Assembly (NCBI RefSeq): GCF_029168945.1 | Contig: NC_083608.1 | Span: 20,602,136 to 20,666,135, forward strand | DNA: 64,000 nucleotides | Source: Cannabis sativa | Taxonomy: Eukaryota > Streptophyta > Magnoliopsida > Rosales > Cannabaceae | Reading direction: 5' to 3' | Part shown: positions 36,540 through 47,237 of the stretch, piece by piece | Layout of the letters: every line of letters starts with the position of its first letter | Position numbering within the stretch: the stretch's first letter is position 1 | The notes under the pieces: model-generated | What the model saw: only the letters and a program-made list of their open reading frames with translations | Database searches by the model: none | Told to the model about the DNA's origin: nothing | Program-made: the position numbers and the translations under genes

Positions 36540-36716
36540 TTAAGACAGCCTCAATGCCATTTCTTGAAGGAGAGCCCGCTTCTGTGAAGCATTGATAACA
36601 TTGTTGGTCTCTGCATTCTCAAGGACATCTGTAATTATGGCTGCTGCATGACCAAGTGGTTCCTCCGCAGCCCTCTTCAACATGAAAAACCAGATCACAA
36701 AAGATAGGAGCTCAGA
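36540..36716 (-). pseudogene. Captured last exon of a host gene
   Basis: On the minus strand an acceptor-like ACTACTAAG is followed by 58 codons (SELLSFVIWFFMLKRAAEEP..., ending QEMALRLS) and TAA at 36,540-36,542. The composition is host-like, and the helical pattern with AEEPLGHAAAIITDVLENAE resembles the end of an alpha-helical repeat protein. I cannot name it. No partner exon is seen upstream: the next sequence on that side is the 960-bp repeat. It lies inside the Helitron in antisense orientation, so capture is the simplest reading. Confidence 0.55.
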
Positions 36717-37104
36717 CTTAGTAGTAATAAAAAAATATATGGAATTTCAACATTAAAAAATAAATGTCAGTTATAATTATAAAACCAGATCCAATCTAAG
36801 ATAACAGAACCAGAGGAACTTGAATATTTGGAATGAATTTCCATTAATGTATGGTCTAAAGCATCACTCTGTTAAGGTGTCTTTTAGTAAAGTGAAAATA
36901 GAATTTTCAAAGCAGCAACTCAATCATTAGTAAAAACACTAAAAGTTGCAAAAAAAAAAAAAAAATCACCAAAAGTTATATCTTCTCATTGCTCTGAATA
37001 ATTCCAACCATTACAACAATTCTAAATGGCACGACCATTCAATTTATAAAGAAATTCAATATAAAAGTTAATAACAAACACAATCAAAAGGTCAGTTATA
37101 TTTA

Positions 37105-38064
37105 TAACATGATTATATATAAAATTAATAGATAATAATAACCAAAAAAAAATTATTCTATCTTCTCGTTCTCCATTCATATTTAAAATAGAAAAATTAA
37201 TATATTAGGGTTATAAATATATTGATACTGCCTTTATTAATTTCATTTTTCTTCAAAATTCCGACTAATTGGAAATTAAAGTTCCATTCTGTTTGTAAAG
37301 TTTAAGATTTACTTCCATTCTGGGAGAATGAAATAATTAATTCAATTTCACTTTATTTTCTTTTGTTTGTTTGAAAACTAAAAATTAAGTAAAAGACTTT
37401 TAGTGGTTATTAGGAAAAAAAATTATTACATTGTTTCCTAAGAATATAACCCTAACCTGATTTTCATGGAACAAAAGAACATATGTTCAAAAATCATACA
37501 AACATAAAAATTCAATACCTGTGATTGCCAAAACATTCTCATTCAAAATCACTCCATTACTTTCCCACATTATCCCAAATTTGTAGCCTTCTTCAATTAT
37601 TTGATTCCAAATAATAGATTTCAAAAACCCATTACAACCATAACCCTACCCGCGTTATCTGAAGAAGAAGAAAAAAAACTTACAAAACGTGAGAGACATC
37701 CATTAGAATTCCTCAACCATAAAAAAAAATTGCTTCTGCCGTAAGAAGAAAGGAGAAGAAGAGTTAATAAATTGGAATTTTTTAAACAAAATAATGGCTG
37801 CCAAAAGTGATTTAAAATTACATGGAAAATTACTTAGGGGACATCCATTAGAATTCCTCAACCATAAAAAAAAATTGCTTCTGCCGTAAGAAGAAAGGAT
37901 AAGAAGAGTTAATAAATTGGAATTTTTTAGACAAAATAATGGCTGCCAAAAGTGATTTAAAATTACATGGAAAATTACTTAGGGTTCGCCAATTAGGGCT
38001 TCTTTTTTCCTGGGCTGATTTTACATTTTGGGCCGAATAATTATTTTTAAAATATACCATTTTA
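37105..38064 (+). repeat. 960-bp direct duplication, right copy
   Basis: Near-identical to 24,527-25,486. Its internal tandem copies start at 37,695 and 37,840. In the left copy the next gene is the RING-H2 ORF. Here it is the RPA1-like gene, so the repeat behaves like a shared upstream module. Confidence 0.92.
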
Positions 38065-38470
38065 TTTGTATGCTTAATTAATTAATAAGTGTCGTTCTCT
38101 TACTTTACTAAATTGGTTAGTGATCTTTAATGGAATTTTTACATTTCAACTTTACTATTTACTATTCAGATCAAAAAAACAAAAACTTTACTAATTACTA
38201 CATGGTGTATCCAATCATTTATCTTAATAAACAAAACAAATGATAAGAACAGGAAAAAAAAAATAAGAAAGAAAAATTAACAAATGCATAATATTGAAAT
38301 ATTGATAGTATACTTTTAAATACAAGTATATATTCGTACTATATTATTTCACATGATTTGATTGATATATATTATAATATATAATAAATTTTATAAATTA
38401 TATTATTTTCAATTTCTTATGTTTCTAACACTATAGTTAATAAATATTAAAAATGATAGAATTAACCAAT

Positions 38471-40739
38471 ATGGAGACTACAATCAACAATATTAATCCA
38501 ACAACAAGTAACTCGAAAGCAAAGATGATCGTTGGTTATAAGTCATTGGTACAAACAAGTCCATACAAGCATAAAAAATATCAAAAGTTAACTCTTATTG
38601 ATACAAAGGTAAATTAATTTATTTAATACTCAATTGAATGTTAAATATTATTTTTTTAAATTTCATAAATTTAATTGAAGTTGTATACTATTACTTTAAC
38701 ACAGGAAAATAAAGTAGAAGCTACAATTTTTGAATTTGATATTGACACTTGGAAAGATACATTAAATATGTATCAATGGTATTACATCAGTAATACACGT
38801 GTTACTAAAGCACATGACCATTTTAAATACAAAAATTATCCATACCAATGGATAATCACCTGTACAACAAAAATAAAAGAATCAACAAAAAATGAAGACA
38901 AAAACCAACAACCAGAGTACAAAATAGTCAACTTTAATGACTTAGACCCCTACATATCTTCTAAAGAAGACATTGGTAATTATATATTAATATACTTAAT
39001 ATATTTTATTTCTATGTAAATATTTTATTAAATCTAAACAAAATTAATAATCAAAATACAGATATATTAGCCGTCGCAATACAAGTCAAGGAACCGAAAG
39101 ATGTAACAACAACCTATGGAATAAAAAGAATACAAGAAATATATTTGATTGATAAGAGGTAAAAAAAAAACTTGACTAAACTAAATTTAAATTCCTATTA
39201 AAATAAATTAAATTTTTAAATTATATTATATAAACTTAACAAATATTTATAATGTTTAGTTTCAAGCCAATTTGTTTAACCATGTGGGGTCACTTTGTCA
39301 ATGATGAAGCCCAAAAAAATATCGGACATGATCGATGAAAAACCAATCATACTTGCAACAAATATATTACTGCAATTATATGTATATTTATACTACAAAA
39401 AAATTACAGGCACAACATGTGAAATAGATTTATATATATAATTATTAATAATTAATAATAAAATATGTAACTGAAAAATTTAAAAAAACAAAAAAATTAT
39501 TTATATAATATAAAAAAATGAAGAAATATAAATTTTTAAAAATAAATTTTTCATGTAACTATATATTATAGACTTTTATATATATTCAATGAAATTTTTA
39601 AATATACATTAATAATTAGTTATACACTAATAACAATAATTCATATAGAAGTTCGTGTTTTGGTAGATTTTATAGATAATAATTTATTCATTCATTGTTT
39701 TAATTTTATATAAGGCTTAACTTTGTCAACGACAAAAATGACAAACATCATAATCAATCCGCGACTACAACAAGCAACAACAATGAAAAAAATGGTAAAT
39801 TCTCAAATAAATTAAATTCATTATATTATCAAATAAACAACTAATAAAAAATTGCAACATATAATTAATTATAACAATATATTATTATAACATTTCTCAG
39901 GGCAGACAAGAATAAATTAAAAATAAAAAATATAATTGCAAAAAGTTGTACATATCCATCAGCCTCTTCATCATCAGTTGGAATTAGAGAAATTGTGAAG
40001 ATCGGAAATATCCAATATTTAATGACAGCTTTACAACCAACAGAGGTAAAATTTACTTTCTATATATTAATAATTATATCTAAAAATATTGCTAACTATT
40101 TTATATAATCTAATTATTTAGATTGCAAAATTCTGGATACAAGAAAAAGTTGTTATTACAAATTTATCACAATCATTCTACTACATGTCATGTCCTGGAT
40201 GTAACAAAGGAGCTCAAAAAAAACTATAATGAAATATTTCTTTGTTTATGTGGATATGAATCAACAGCTACACCACGGTACCTATCTAATATAATAAATA
40301 TAAATATCAAACATATATTTAAAATAGAATATTAATATATATATAAATTGTACTATATTTGCAGTGCAAGAATATATGGTCAAATAAATGACGATACTGA
40401 AAGCGTATCTGTAATTATGTTTGGTCATGAAGCAGAACAAGTTTTGGGTTGTTATGCAACAAAAATAATAGAATATTCTGAAGAGGTATAGTTTCAATTT
40501 ACACATATTTATTTCTTTATATACTAAAAAAAAAAAAAAACTAATACCAACTTTTATAATTTATTTCTCAGGAAAAGAATAAACATATTGAAACTGTTAT
40601 AAACGAATTGATAACTATATATTGGATACTACAAATTTATGCTGACCAAGAGAAGATGAAGACTCAAAGATACAAAAATTTCAATGTATACTCAATTGAA
40701 GAAGCAAAACAAGAAGAAGTTGCTAATTCTTCATCTTAA
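38471..40739 (+). pseudogene. RPA1-like single-stranded DNA-binding protein of the Helitron, damaged
   Basis: Exons seen: 38,471-38,608; 38,705-38,975; 39,062-39,158; from 39,261; about 39,713-39,795; about 39,902-40,046; 40,123-40,279; 40,366-40,487; 40,572-40,739. The segments match RPA70 OB folds: ...KPICLTMWGHFVND..., GLTLSTTKMTNIIINP, then the C-terminal zinc-ribbon fold (YMSCPGCNKG ... FLCLCGYES) and VIMFGHEAEQVLG. Plant Helitrons often carry such RPA-like genes, thought to protect single-stranded intermediates. Breaks: the exon at 39,261 runs into a stop (HDR*), and an A8 run near 40,217 shifts the frame between the two halves of the zinc ribbon. It is probably inactive. Confidence 0.75.
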
Positions 40740-40890
40740 ATTATAAATAACATAAAACTAATATTTTATGAATTAGATATCTAATGTAATATTTTAAAAT
40801 ATTTAAACATCTTATGTAAAAAAAAAAATAGAACTTTAAAATTTATGAATATGTAAAATAATATAATATGTAAATATATAATGAAACACA

Positions 40891-40918
40891 ACGTGCTTTG
40901 TACGTAGTTGCCGCCTAG
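40891..40918 (+). other. Helitron 3' terminus (hairpin and CTAG)
   Basis: ACGTGC-TTT-GTACGT forms an imperfect stem, followed by AGTTGCCGC and CTAG, with T next outside. This terminus signals the end of rolling-circle transfer. Confidence 0.8.
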
Positions 40919-42490
40919 TTATCTTTTAAGTCTTTGTTATCTTCTTCCACACAAATATATCTCTATGCTCTTCATAAAAGTCATCGAGATTGTTTAACTC
41001 TTCTTTCATCATGTTTCCCCATAGTTTTCCCTCGGAGCATACTTTAGTAGTTATGACCATCTTGAGTTCATCCTTTAAATCCAATTCTATCCTAAAATTT
41101 AATAGAATCCAATATATTTGAAAGAAAATTATCTTGAAAAACCTTGAGTTTTCTAATCTGAATCTTCATCATTCATCAATCAAAAATCCAAAAAACCCAA
41201 ACAGAGCACAATAAATTAAATACATCAATGGGAAATTTACACTCACATACATTATATTGAAAATTATTACTAATTTGTTAGGTATATTTTAATATACTTA
41301 CATTCTAATATTAATTAACATAAATAACAAACATTCAACATTTAATTATCATTCTATTATGGCTATTATTATTTTTTTTAATTTAATAATGTGTATATAA
41401 ATACAATTTATTAAATTGACTAAATTAATATATTTCTTTTTAAATATTTCTCAACACAAAAGCAAAAATCAATTTTTCTATGCTGATTTTCACATCTGAA
41501 TGGGTATATTGATAGAAAAATATAAAAAAGTACTCAATACTAAATTTGATACTCGTTAGCATTTTTTTAACAATTTAAAGTAACCTAGTGTTATTGTTTA
41601 TAGTAAGACTTTTATACCATATGAGATCCTACATAATTAGGTTACTAAGTGATATTTTTTTACAATGTGATACTATGACATTTTATAACAATAAGCTACT
41701 AACGTAAAATGCATCATTATTATATAATTCGATATTAATTGGTATTTAAAACAACATGCCATGGTATCTAAAATAACATGTCATAGTATCTAAAATATTT
41801 TTGATTATAGTATGTTATATAATACTTTATGGTATCATACAAAATTAGGTACTAATTAGTAAAATATATATCATTATAATTTAATTTGACAATATAGCTA
41901 AGAAAATTTGATGCTATTGTGTATTAGTTCCCATTAAAAATTTCTTTATTCGGTAATGATATTTTGCACTTAATTAGTAAAATTATAAAAAAGAAAGTTG
42001 TAATTGGTTTTCATATATATAAAAAAATATGATTGTAATAAGCTATATATAATAATAAATAACATAATTAGAGTATACTATTTTTTTACCAATAAAATTG
42101 TCATTATTTGTCTCTATAAGTATAATTGTGTAAAGTCACTTTATCAATACACATGTTTTAATCAAATTTCAAATATGTTCCAAAGAAAACAATTTTTTTT
42201 ATAAATAACTTGATATGCCTGTACTTACTAAAACTAATACCAGAAGAACTCAGTAGCAAAAACAAAACCAAGAATTTGATTTAAGAAAGAAAAAAAAAAA
42301 CACTAATAATTGTACATCTTCAGTATCCAAATTCATTTTTTAATTAATTAAATTTCTTTTAAAATATTAAATAGTAATTATACTTATTCATCAATAAGAA
42401 ACAAGCTAAGGATTTAACCGACAAAATTAGAACAAAATTGCAGTTAGAATTTAAAACAAAAATTACAATAACTGAGAACTTACAACCCTC
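40919..42490. other. AT-rich intergenic sequence
   Basis: No gene found. Short irregular repeats of AACATG(C/T)CAT(A/G)GTATCTAAAA and TAGGTTACTAA-type words occur at 41,580-41,900, perhaps an old MITE. Confidence 0.5.
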
Positions 42491-43912
42491 AGAAGTTGAA
42501 TGACTATTGAAGGGAACAGCACCAAGAACAAACCACTGTATTCAATCTTTGCAACATCGGGCATGTGTGATCGTTTCAACTACACATTCCTTCCCACAAC
42601 ATGTATTCACTTCGCTCTTTCAGCTGTTATTCTTCACCTTCCTTTCTGCACCACCTTGCGAGCTCCAGATGCTTCACATGAAGATGAAAGATGAACCCTC
42701 TTCTTGATAATATGGGTACCAACCTGGATTCAAACAAGACTACAGTAAAGATGAATTCACACCGTATAATGTCAACAATGACGATGTTCGTATATGAATT
42801 ACTATGCAGTAAATAGATTTACTAAGATATAACAATGCAAGACTAAACTATAGAATTAGATTTGATAGACATTCCATTAAAGAATAAATGTAAATCAGTA
42901 TTTAGCTAGTAAATTAAAGCAAGCAAATGTTACATCCATACAATTTGCAGCAAGAAAAAAATAGTGCATAGAACTAAAACATCCAACAAAAAGTGCACAA
43001 ACCAGGCTGGTATGCACAAACACAACAGAACAACGTTAGAGTTGCCAACAAGTACTACACAAAAGCAATCCTATCTTCCTATCTCCAGTATAAAGCAATT
43101 AGAGAATAGGAGCTCAATAGAAAACTGTTTATAAATATCATTTGTGTTATAATTAAACAAGGTCAATGTAGACATGGTAAGATGGAAGAGCACCACCCAT
43201 TGCATTAGTGGAAAAGGAGTATCCCACATAAACAGAAAGTTGGAACTTCTGATAACGAATGAAATAGATGTACACAACAATTCAATTACAACAGAACATT
43301 AACAAGCCACAAAATAACTTGCTAGAAATCCTTCACGACACTCAAATTTAGAGATTCTTGATTATACAGGGTTCAATAGTTTTCAACCAACTGTGGTTAG
43401 GTAGCTAATTGCAAGGTGAACCTTCCCTCATTCGTTTAGTAAGTCAATGGAGAGCCCATCAGGACTACCTTTTTCCATACTCAAAAGCAGGAATATTGTG
43501 CAAGAAAACGTGCAACAGTTCCTCCACATGAGTCCATGACTACGCACTTTAAAAGAGTTGCATCTACAGGATTATCTATATTTTCTAATTTATTATGACT
43601 GTTGATCAACTACTTATCAAGGGGTCAACACGTTTTAGAATCTCTCTACTTCTTCTTTTTAATGTTTTTCCCAATATGATGTAACACACAAATATATCAT
43701 CATTTGCTTTGCTTTCTTCGCAAATTCCCCCTCCATTCAATATATGAGTATCCCTTATCTTGCCATCCGAGCCCAAAGTGACAAATTGAGTATGTAGTTT
43801 CACGTTCTTTCTCAAAGCATACAAATCCAAAAAGTAAAACTCAATAAATATAAGAGCACAACTTGAAACAAACCTTGTGTATATACTCTTGCAGCAAAAT
43901 AGCTGAATCTCA
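42491..43912 (-). other. Downstream region / probable 3' UTR of the PORR gene
   Basis: Two patches of gene-like composition (42,500-42,720 and 43,600-43,900) separated by AT-rich DNA, downstream of the PORR stop. This arrangement suggests a long 3' UTR with one or more introns, but I cannot fix the splice sites. Short open frames here match no family. Confidence 0.4.
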
Positions 43913-45457
43913 CTAACTAGGAGTATCGTTTGGCATTGACCTTCCCCTGCTACTAGAAAGATTTGATCTCCCTCTTGAACTTCTACCATGGTTTTCAGTT
44001 TTTAGCGAAATTTGGGACGAAGATGAAGATCTTCCTCTAGTCCTGCCAGAATGTTTTTCAGCTGACCTCCTTTCTGAATTTCGGCCCCGCCCTTTCTTAT
44101 CTGAATATGGTTTCGTTGATCTTCTTCTATTATTTGCAATTGCAACAGCTTCTTCTACACCTTGCTTACTGTCATCATCATCCTCTTCAACATCAGAGGA
44201 GTGGTACAACTCCCCTTCATTTTCTTCCTCCTCTATACTTCCTTCCTCCTCTTTACTTCCTTCCTCTTCTTTGTCCCCTTCTTTGGTATCAGAAGTAGTC
44301 TGCTTCTGCTTCTGCTTTTTAGCACTACCACTTCCACCAGGCACACTTATGGGTTTACTATCTTCTTTCAAAGTGTTCATAAGATGAATGTACTTACTTC
44401 TCATGTTCATCAATGGATGATTCTCAGTTAACAAACCTCTCTTATAACCCTCCTTTAAAACCACAGTATGAGTTTCATTCTTACTTGACATATAGAATAT
44501 ACCTGGATGATAAAGAAGTGCCCTCTTAAACCTTGATCTTATACCCAAATACTCTCCAAAGCACAACACATTCTCCCTCTCTGTCTTCTTCGGAGCCAAA
44601 ATATGCAGAAACTCGTGCAAAACCGCAACTGCCCACTTATCTGATTCATCATCCTTAGGAGGAAGATGAGTTGCATTTTCATAGGGAGAAACATAAGGCA
44701 ACTTCTGCCAATCATCTTCCCACTTCTTCATGTTCTTATCCATTTCAAAACCTCTAGATAAATGCATAGGGAAGGCAATAGGCATCCCTTTACAATAATC
44801 GGACTTGCCATTCATCACCTTCTTCTCCATAACTGAAGTCCCCATTTCACTAATCCAGCAAACGAGCTCCAAAAATGGTCCAGATGAGCGATCTTTGGCA
44901 ACTCCAATTCGAAAGTAGTCAGGGAACTCGGGGATTAAGCTCTGCTGATAGTCTTCAGGAAGACCCACATCCCATTTCAGGCGCTCGACGAGGGTTAACG
45001 GCAGTTTGTTGGTTCTACAGAGCATCAAGAGCTTCAAGAGCCGATCAGCAACCTGCTGCTTATAACTCTCGCTCTGATACATAAACTGTTCTTCAACGTC
45101 GATGTCGAGGACTTCGGGTGTGAGCCGTATATGGGGTTGGAATCCAGTGCCGCCGGGGAGGAACTCCTGGAAAATCGCGGGGTACTTGCGGACGAACTCG
45201 ATGGGACGAGTAGGTATCTTAAGGGAGTCCCTTTTTTCGGCGATAATGGAGATAGGGAGAGAGTTGGAGGGCTCTGATTTGATTAAGTTCTTGAGTTTGA
45301 TCATGGGTATGAGATTCTTCTCCCTCTCGACGGCGTGGTCGAGGCCGCGGTCTCTAACCCATCTGATGGCTGTGCCGTCGATGAAGGTCCGGTAGTGATG
45401 GTGTGAGTGGGGGCGGGGCTTCGGCAGTGAAATGAAGATGAAACGGAGAGGAGACAT
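43913..45457 (-). CDS. PORR-domain organelle RNA-binding protein
   Basis: A single-exon ORF of 514 residues. The first 25 residues are basic and serine/proline-rich (MSPLRFIFISLPKPRPHSHH), like a mitochondrial or plastid transit peptide. Residues about 32-365 match the plant organelle RNA recognition (PORR) domain: RDRGLDHAVEREKNL, RPIEFVRKYPAIFQEF, LKWDVGLPEDY, IPEFPDYF and SRFKRALLYHPGIFYMS are typical. Known members (WTF1, WTF9, RPD1) bind organellar group II introns and aid their splicing. The tail is unusual: an acidic run (about 394-430) and then an Arg/Ser/Gly-rich RGRS segment (445-508). The start is supported by the transit peptide and by a GC-rich, ATG-free leader up to about 45,520. 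Which PORR subgroup it belongs to was not resolved. It appears intact. Confidence 0.88.
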   Translation of the reverse strand: MSPLRFIFISLPKPRPHSHHHYRTFIDGTAIRWVRDRGLDHAVEREKNLIPMIKLKNLIKSEPSNSLPISIIAEKRDSLKIPTRPIEFVRKYPAIFQEFLPGGTGFQPHIRLTPEVLDIDVEEQFMYQSESYKQQVADRLLKLLMLCRTNKLPLTLVERLKWDVGLPEDYQQSLIPEFPDYFRIGVAKDRSSGPFLELVCWISEMGTSVMEKKVMNGKSDYCKGMPIAFPMHLSRGFEMDKNMKKWEDDWQKLPYVSPYENATHLPPKDDESDKWAVAVLHEFLHILAPKKTERENVLCFGEYLGIRSRFKRALLYHPGIFYMSSKNETHTVVLKEGYKRGLLTENHPLMNMRSKYIHLMNTLKEDSKPISVPGGSGSAKKQKQKQTTSDTKEGDKEEEGSKEEEGSIEEEENEGELYHSSDVEEDDDDSKQGVEEAVAIANNRRRSTKPYSDKKGRGRNSERRSAEKHSGRTRGRSSSSSQISLKTENHGRSSRGRSNLSSSRGRSMPNDTPS

Positions 45458-46856
45458 TGGCTTTGGTACAGAGCCGAAGAACGGACTCAGAGTTTTCGGT
45501 CGTCCAAGGGTTTGGGTTTTAGAAGGGTTTTGATTTTGGAAATTTACATAAATTATCCTTTTCTTAATAAAAAATTACATTTAAGTACAAATGGTACCCC
45601 TAGGGGTCCAGTTAAGAGTAAGACATCATCTTGTGACTGTGTATCACCAATGGTCATGATAATGGCATTTGTTGGAGTAGACGGAGGATCATCATCATCA
45701 TGTTCTCAATTTTCTAGGTACACATCATCGTCATGATCACAGGAGTGGTGAACCTCATCATTAGGCAATTAATTAGTAATCTTCTTATTGTGGCTGTGGT
45801 TATGGTATCCCTCCTTCAACAATATCATCAAGTGCCCAACCGAGCCATAAATAACTCTTTCATTTTTTTTTGATTATCCAGAAACAATGCCTCATATTAG
45901 TTTGGTTGTTCAGTAAATTTGTTTGAGATGATATAATCATAGATTGTTGCTTATCAATTCTATCCAACCTCTCCTCCAACGATCTATAGTCAGGTGTATT
46001 AGCTGCAGGAACTATATTAAATGGCTTGGCTAGATCCAAATGCGGTGGTGGGGGAACTATATTCGCCTTACTCACAACATCAACAATCGTCTTTGCTTGT
46101 GTTTCAAACATCAAACCTTGTGTATTATCGCCGTCCACCTGGTCATCGATGTCCATCTCAAAACAAAGAGGGACTTTACCCTCATTGATGGACCAGAAAT
46201 AATCCTCTTCAGTAGGTCGGGAGCAAAAGCATTTCTTTATGACCAACTGCAAACAAAAGAAGGAAAAAAGTCTTTAATGTTGCAGGAAAGGTTGCCAATA
46301 TGTGGCTAAATATTACAAACTAATTCAATTTTTCATTTAATGTAGTTACTCATATATATTGTAAAAAATATCGAACATCGCCAACTATGTTGCTACACTA
46401 TTGTGCGTTTTATTCATACATGTGTGTTGTCAACAATATCATTAAATGTTGTGACATGTCTTACATCATGTACAACTATATTAAATGTTGTTCACAGATG
46501 AAATGTGTCGCAAAACCATATTTTTATATGTCGCAAACATGTTGTTAAACCTAAAAACAGCTAATGGTACATTGCTAGAACTAGAAAAAAAATTGCAACA
46601 AAAATAATTAGTTGTTTAAAAAGCATTTAACAACTTACCCTTGTATTAAGCAGTAGTGCAATGTCACTCGCCTTCACGTCTTGTTTTTTTTGGCCCTCAG
46701 AGTTTTTCCAATTTATCATCATAGGGAATTTAGTCCCGGTGCACACAACATATCTCGTTCCCACTTTCTATATGGCCTCATAGGCCCAATACTGTATGAA
46801 AGGTGTGTGACAGTCAGTAGTCCCATGATCCGTAAGGGGAAATACCAGGTAAGTTG

Positions 46857-47237
46857 TGTAATCCTACACCGCCTGGGGAATGTCAAGTATGATGATTCTG
46901 AAACTGTATAGGTATGGGACTACACAGTTGAAGATGGCTTAAATGGATTGATTGGTACTACCTATATCAATAAGGTGCATCTTGTTTTTTGGTAGCCCAT
47001 CACGAAAGAACTCCATAGTTAAATGTGCTTGACCTGGGATAATTTAAGGATGGGTGACCTCTTGGGAAGTTTTCCCAAAAAGTGTGCGAGTGAGGACAAA
47101 GCACGCTGAAAATACTTGTGTTGGTCTGTAGGGTCAGTCATCATTTCATGAAGCAGCCAGAGTGACGTACTCGTGTACAAGAGTCATCATTCCGTGGGTG
47201 TAAGGATCCAATGGAGGCTTGAAACGGGGACGTTACA
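46857..47237 (+). mobile_element. Solo LTR of a Cassandra-like TRIM
   Basis: About 381 bp, from TGTAATCCTACACCGCCTGG to GGGACGTTACA. It contains a degenerate 5S rRNA-like segment, the diagnostic trait of Cassandra terminal-repeat retrotransposons in miniature. No second LTR or internal domain is present, so it is a solo LTR. Flanks (AGTTG/ATGTG) do not give a clean target duplication, so the ends may be off by a few bases. Confidence 0.75.
46974..47085 (+). other. 5S rRNA-derived segment inside the Cassandra LTR
   Basis: Compare with plant 5S rRNA: AGAACTCCATAGTTAAATGT corresponds to the box A region (AGAACTCCGCAGTTAAGCGT), and AAGGATGGGTGACCTCTTGG then GAAGT to box C (AGGATGGGTGACCTCCTGG). 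The intermediate element is degraded. It is not a functional rRNA gene. In Cassandra these boxes are thought to give RNA polymerase III promoter activity. Confidence 0.8.

Larger units (their letters stand above)
23082..40918 (+). mobile_element. Large Helitron with RepHel, RPA-like gene and captured host pieces
   Basis: The 5' end reads A|TCTTACCTAATATATAAAAT. The 3' end reads ACGTGCTTTGTACGT (imperfect hairpin), AGTTGCCGC, CTAG|T. Helitrons insert between A and T, begin TC and end CTRR after a short hairpin, so both ends fit. A second copy of the same 3' end at 50,555 (opposite strand) has a perfect stem, ACGTGC-CTT-GCACGT, which supports the terminus. The 17.8 kb includes a 4.6-kb CACTA insertion. 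Cargo in order: first copy of a 960-bp duplication, RING-H2 ORF, RepHel, CACTA, an antisense host exon, second copy of the duplication, RPA1-like gene. The 3' end is well supported. The 5' end is chosen by consensus and is less certain. Confidence 0.75.

Noticed and set aside
43606..43989. 127-codon minus-strand frame overlapping the end of the PORR gene
   Set aside because: It lies in another frame over the PORR tail and extends into the 3' UTR; no family or start context supports it.
46974..47085. A genuine 5S rRNA gene
   Set aside because: The 5' half is largely lost and the sequence is embedded in an LTR, with a degraded intermediate element.
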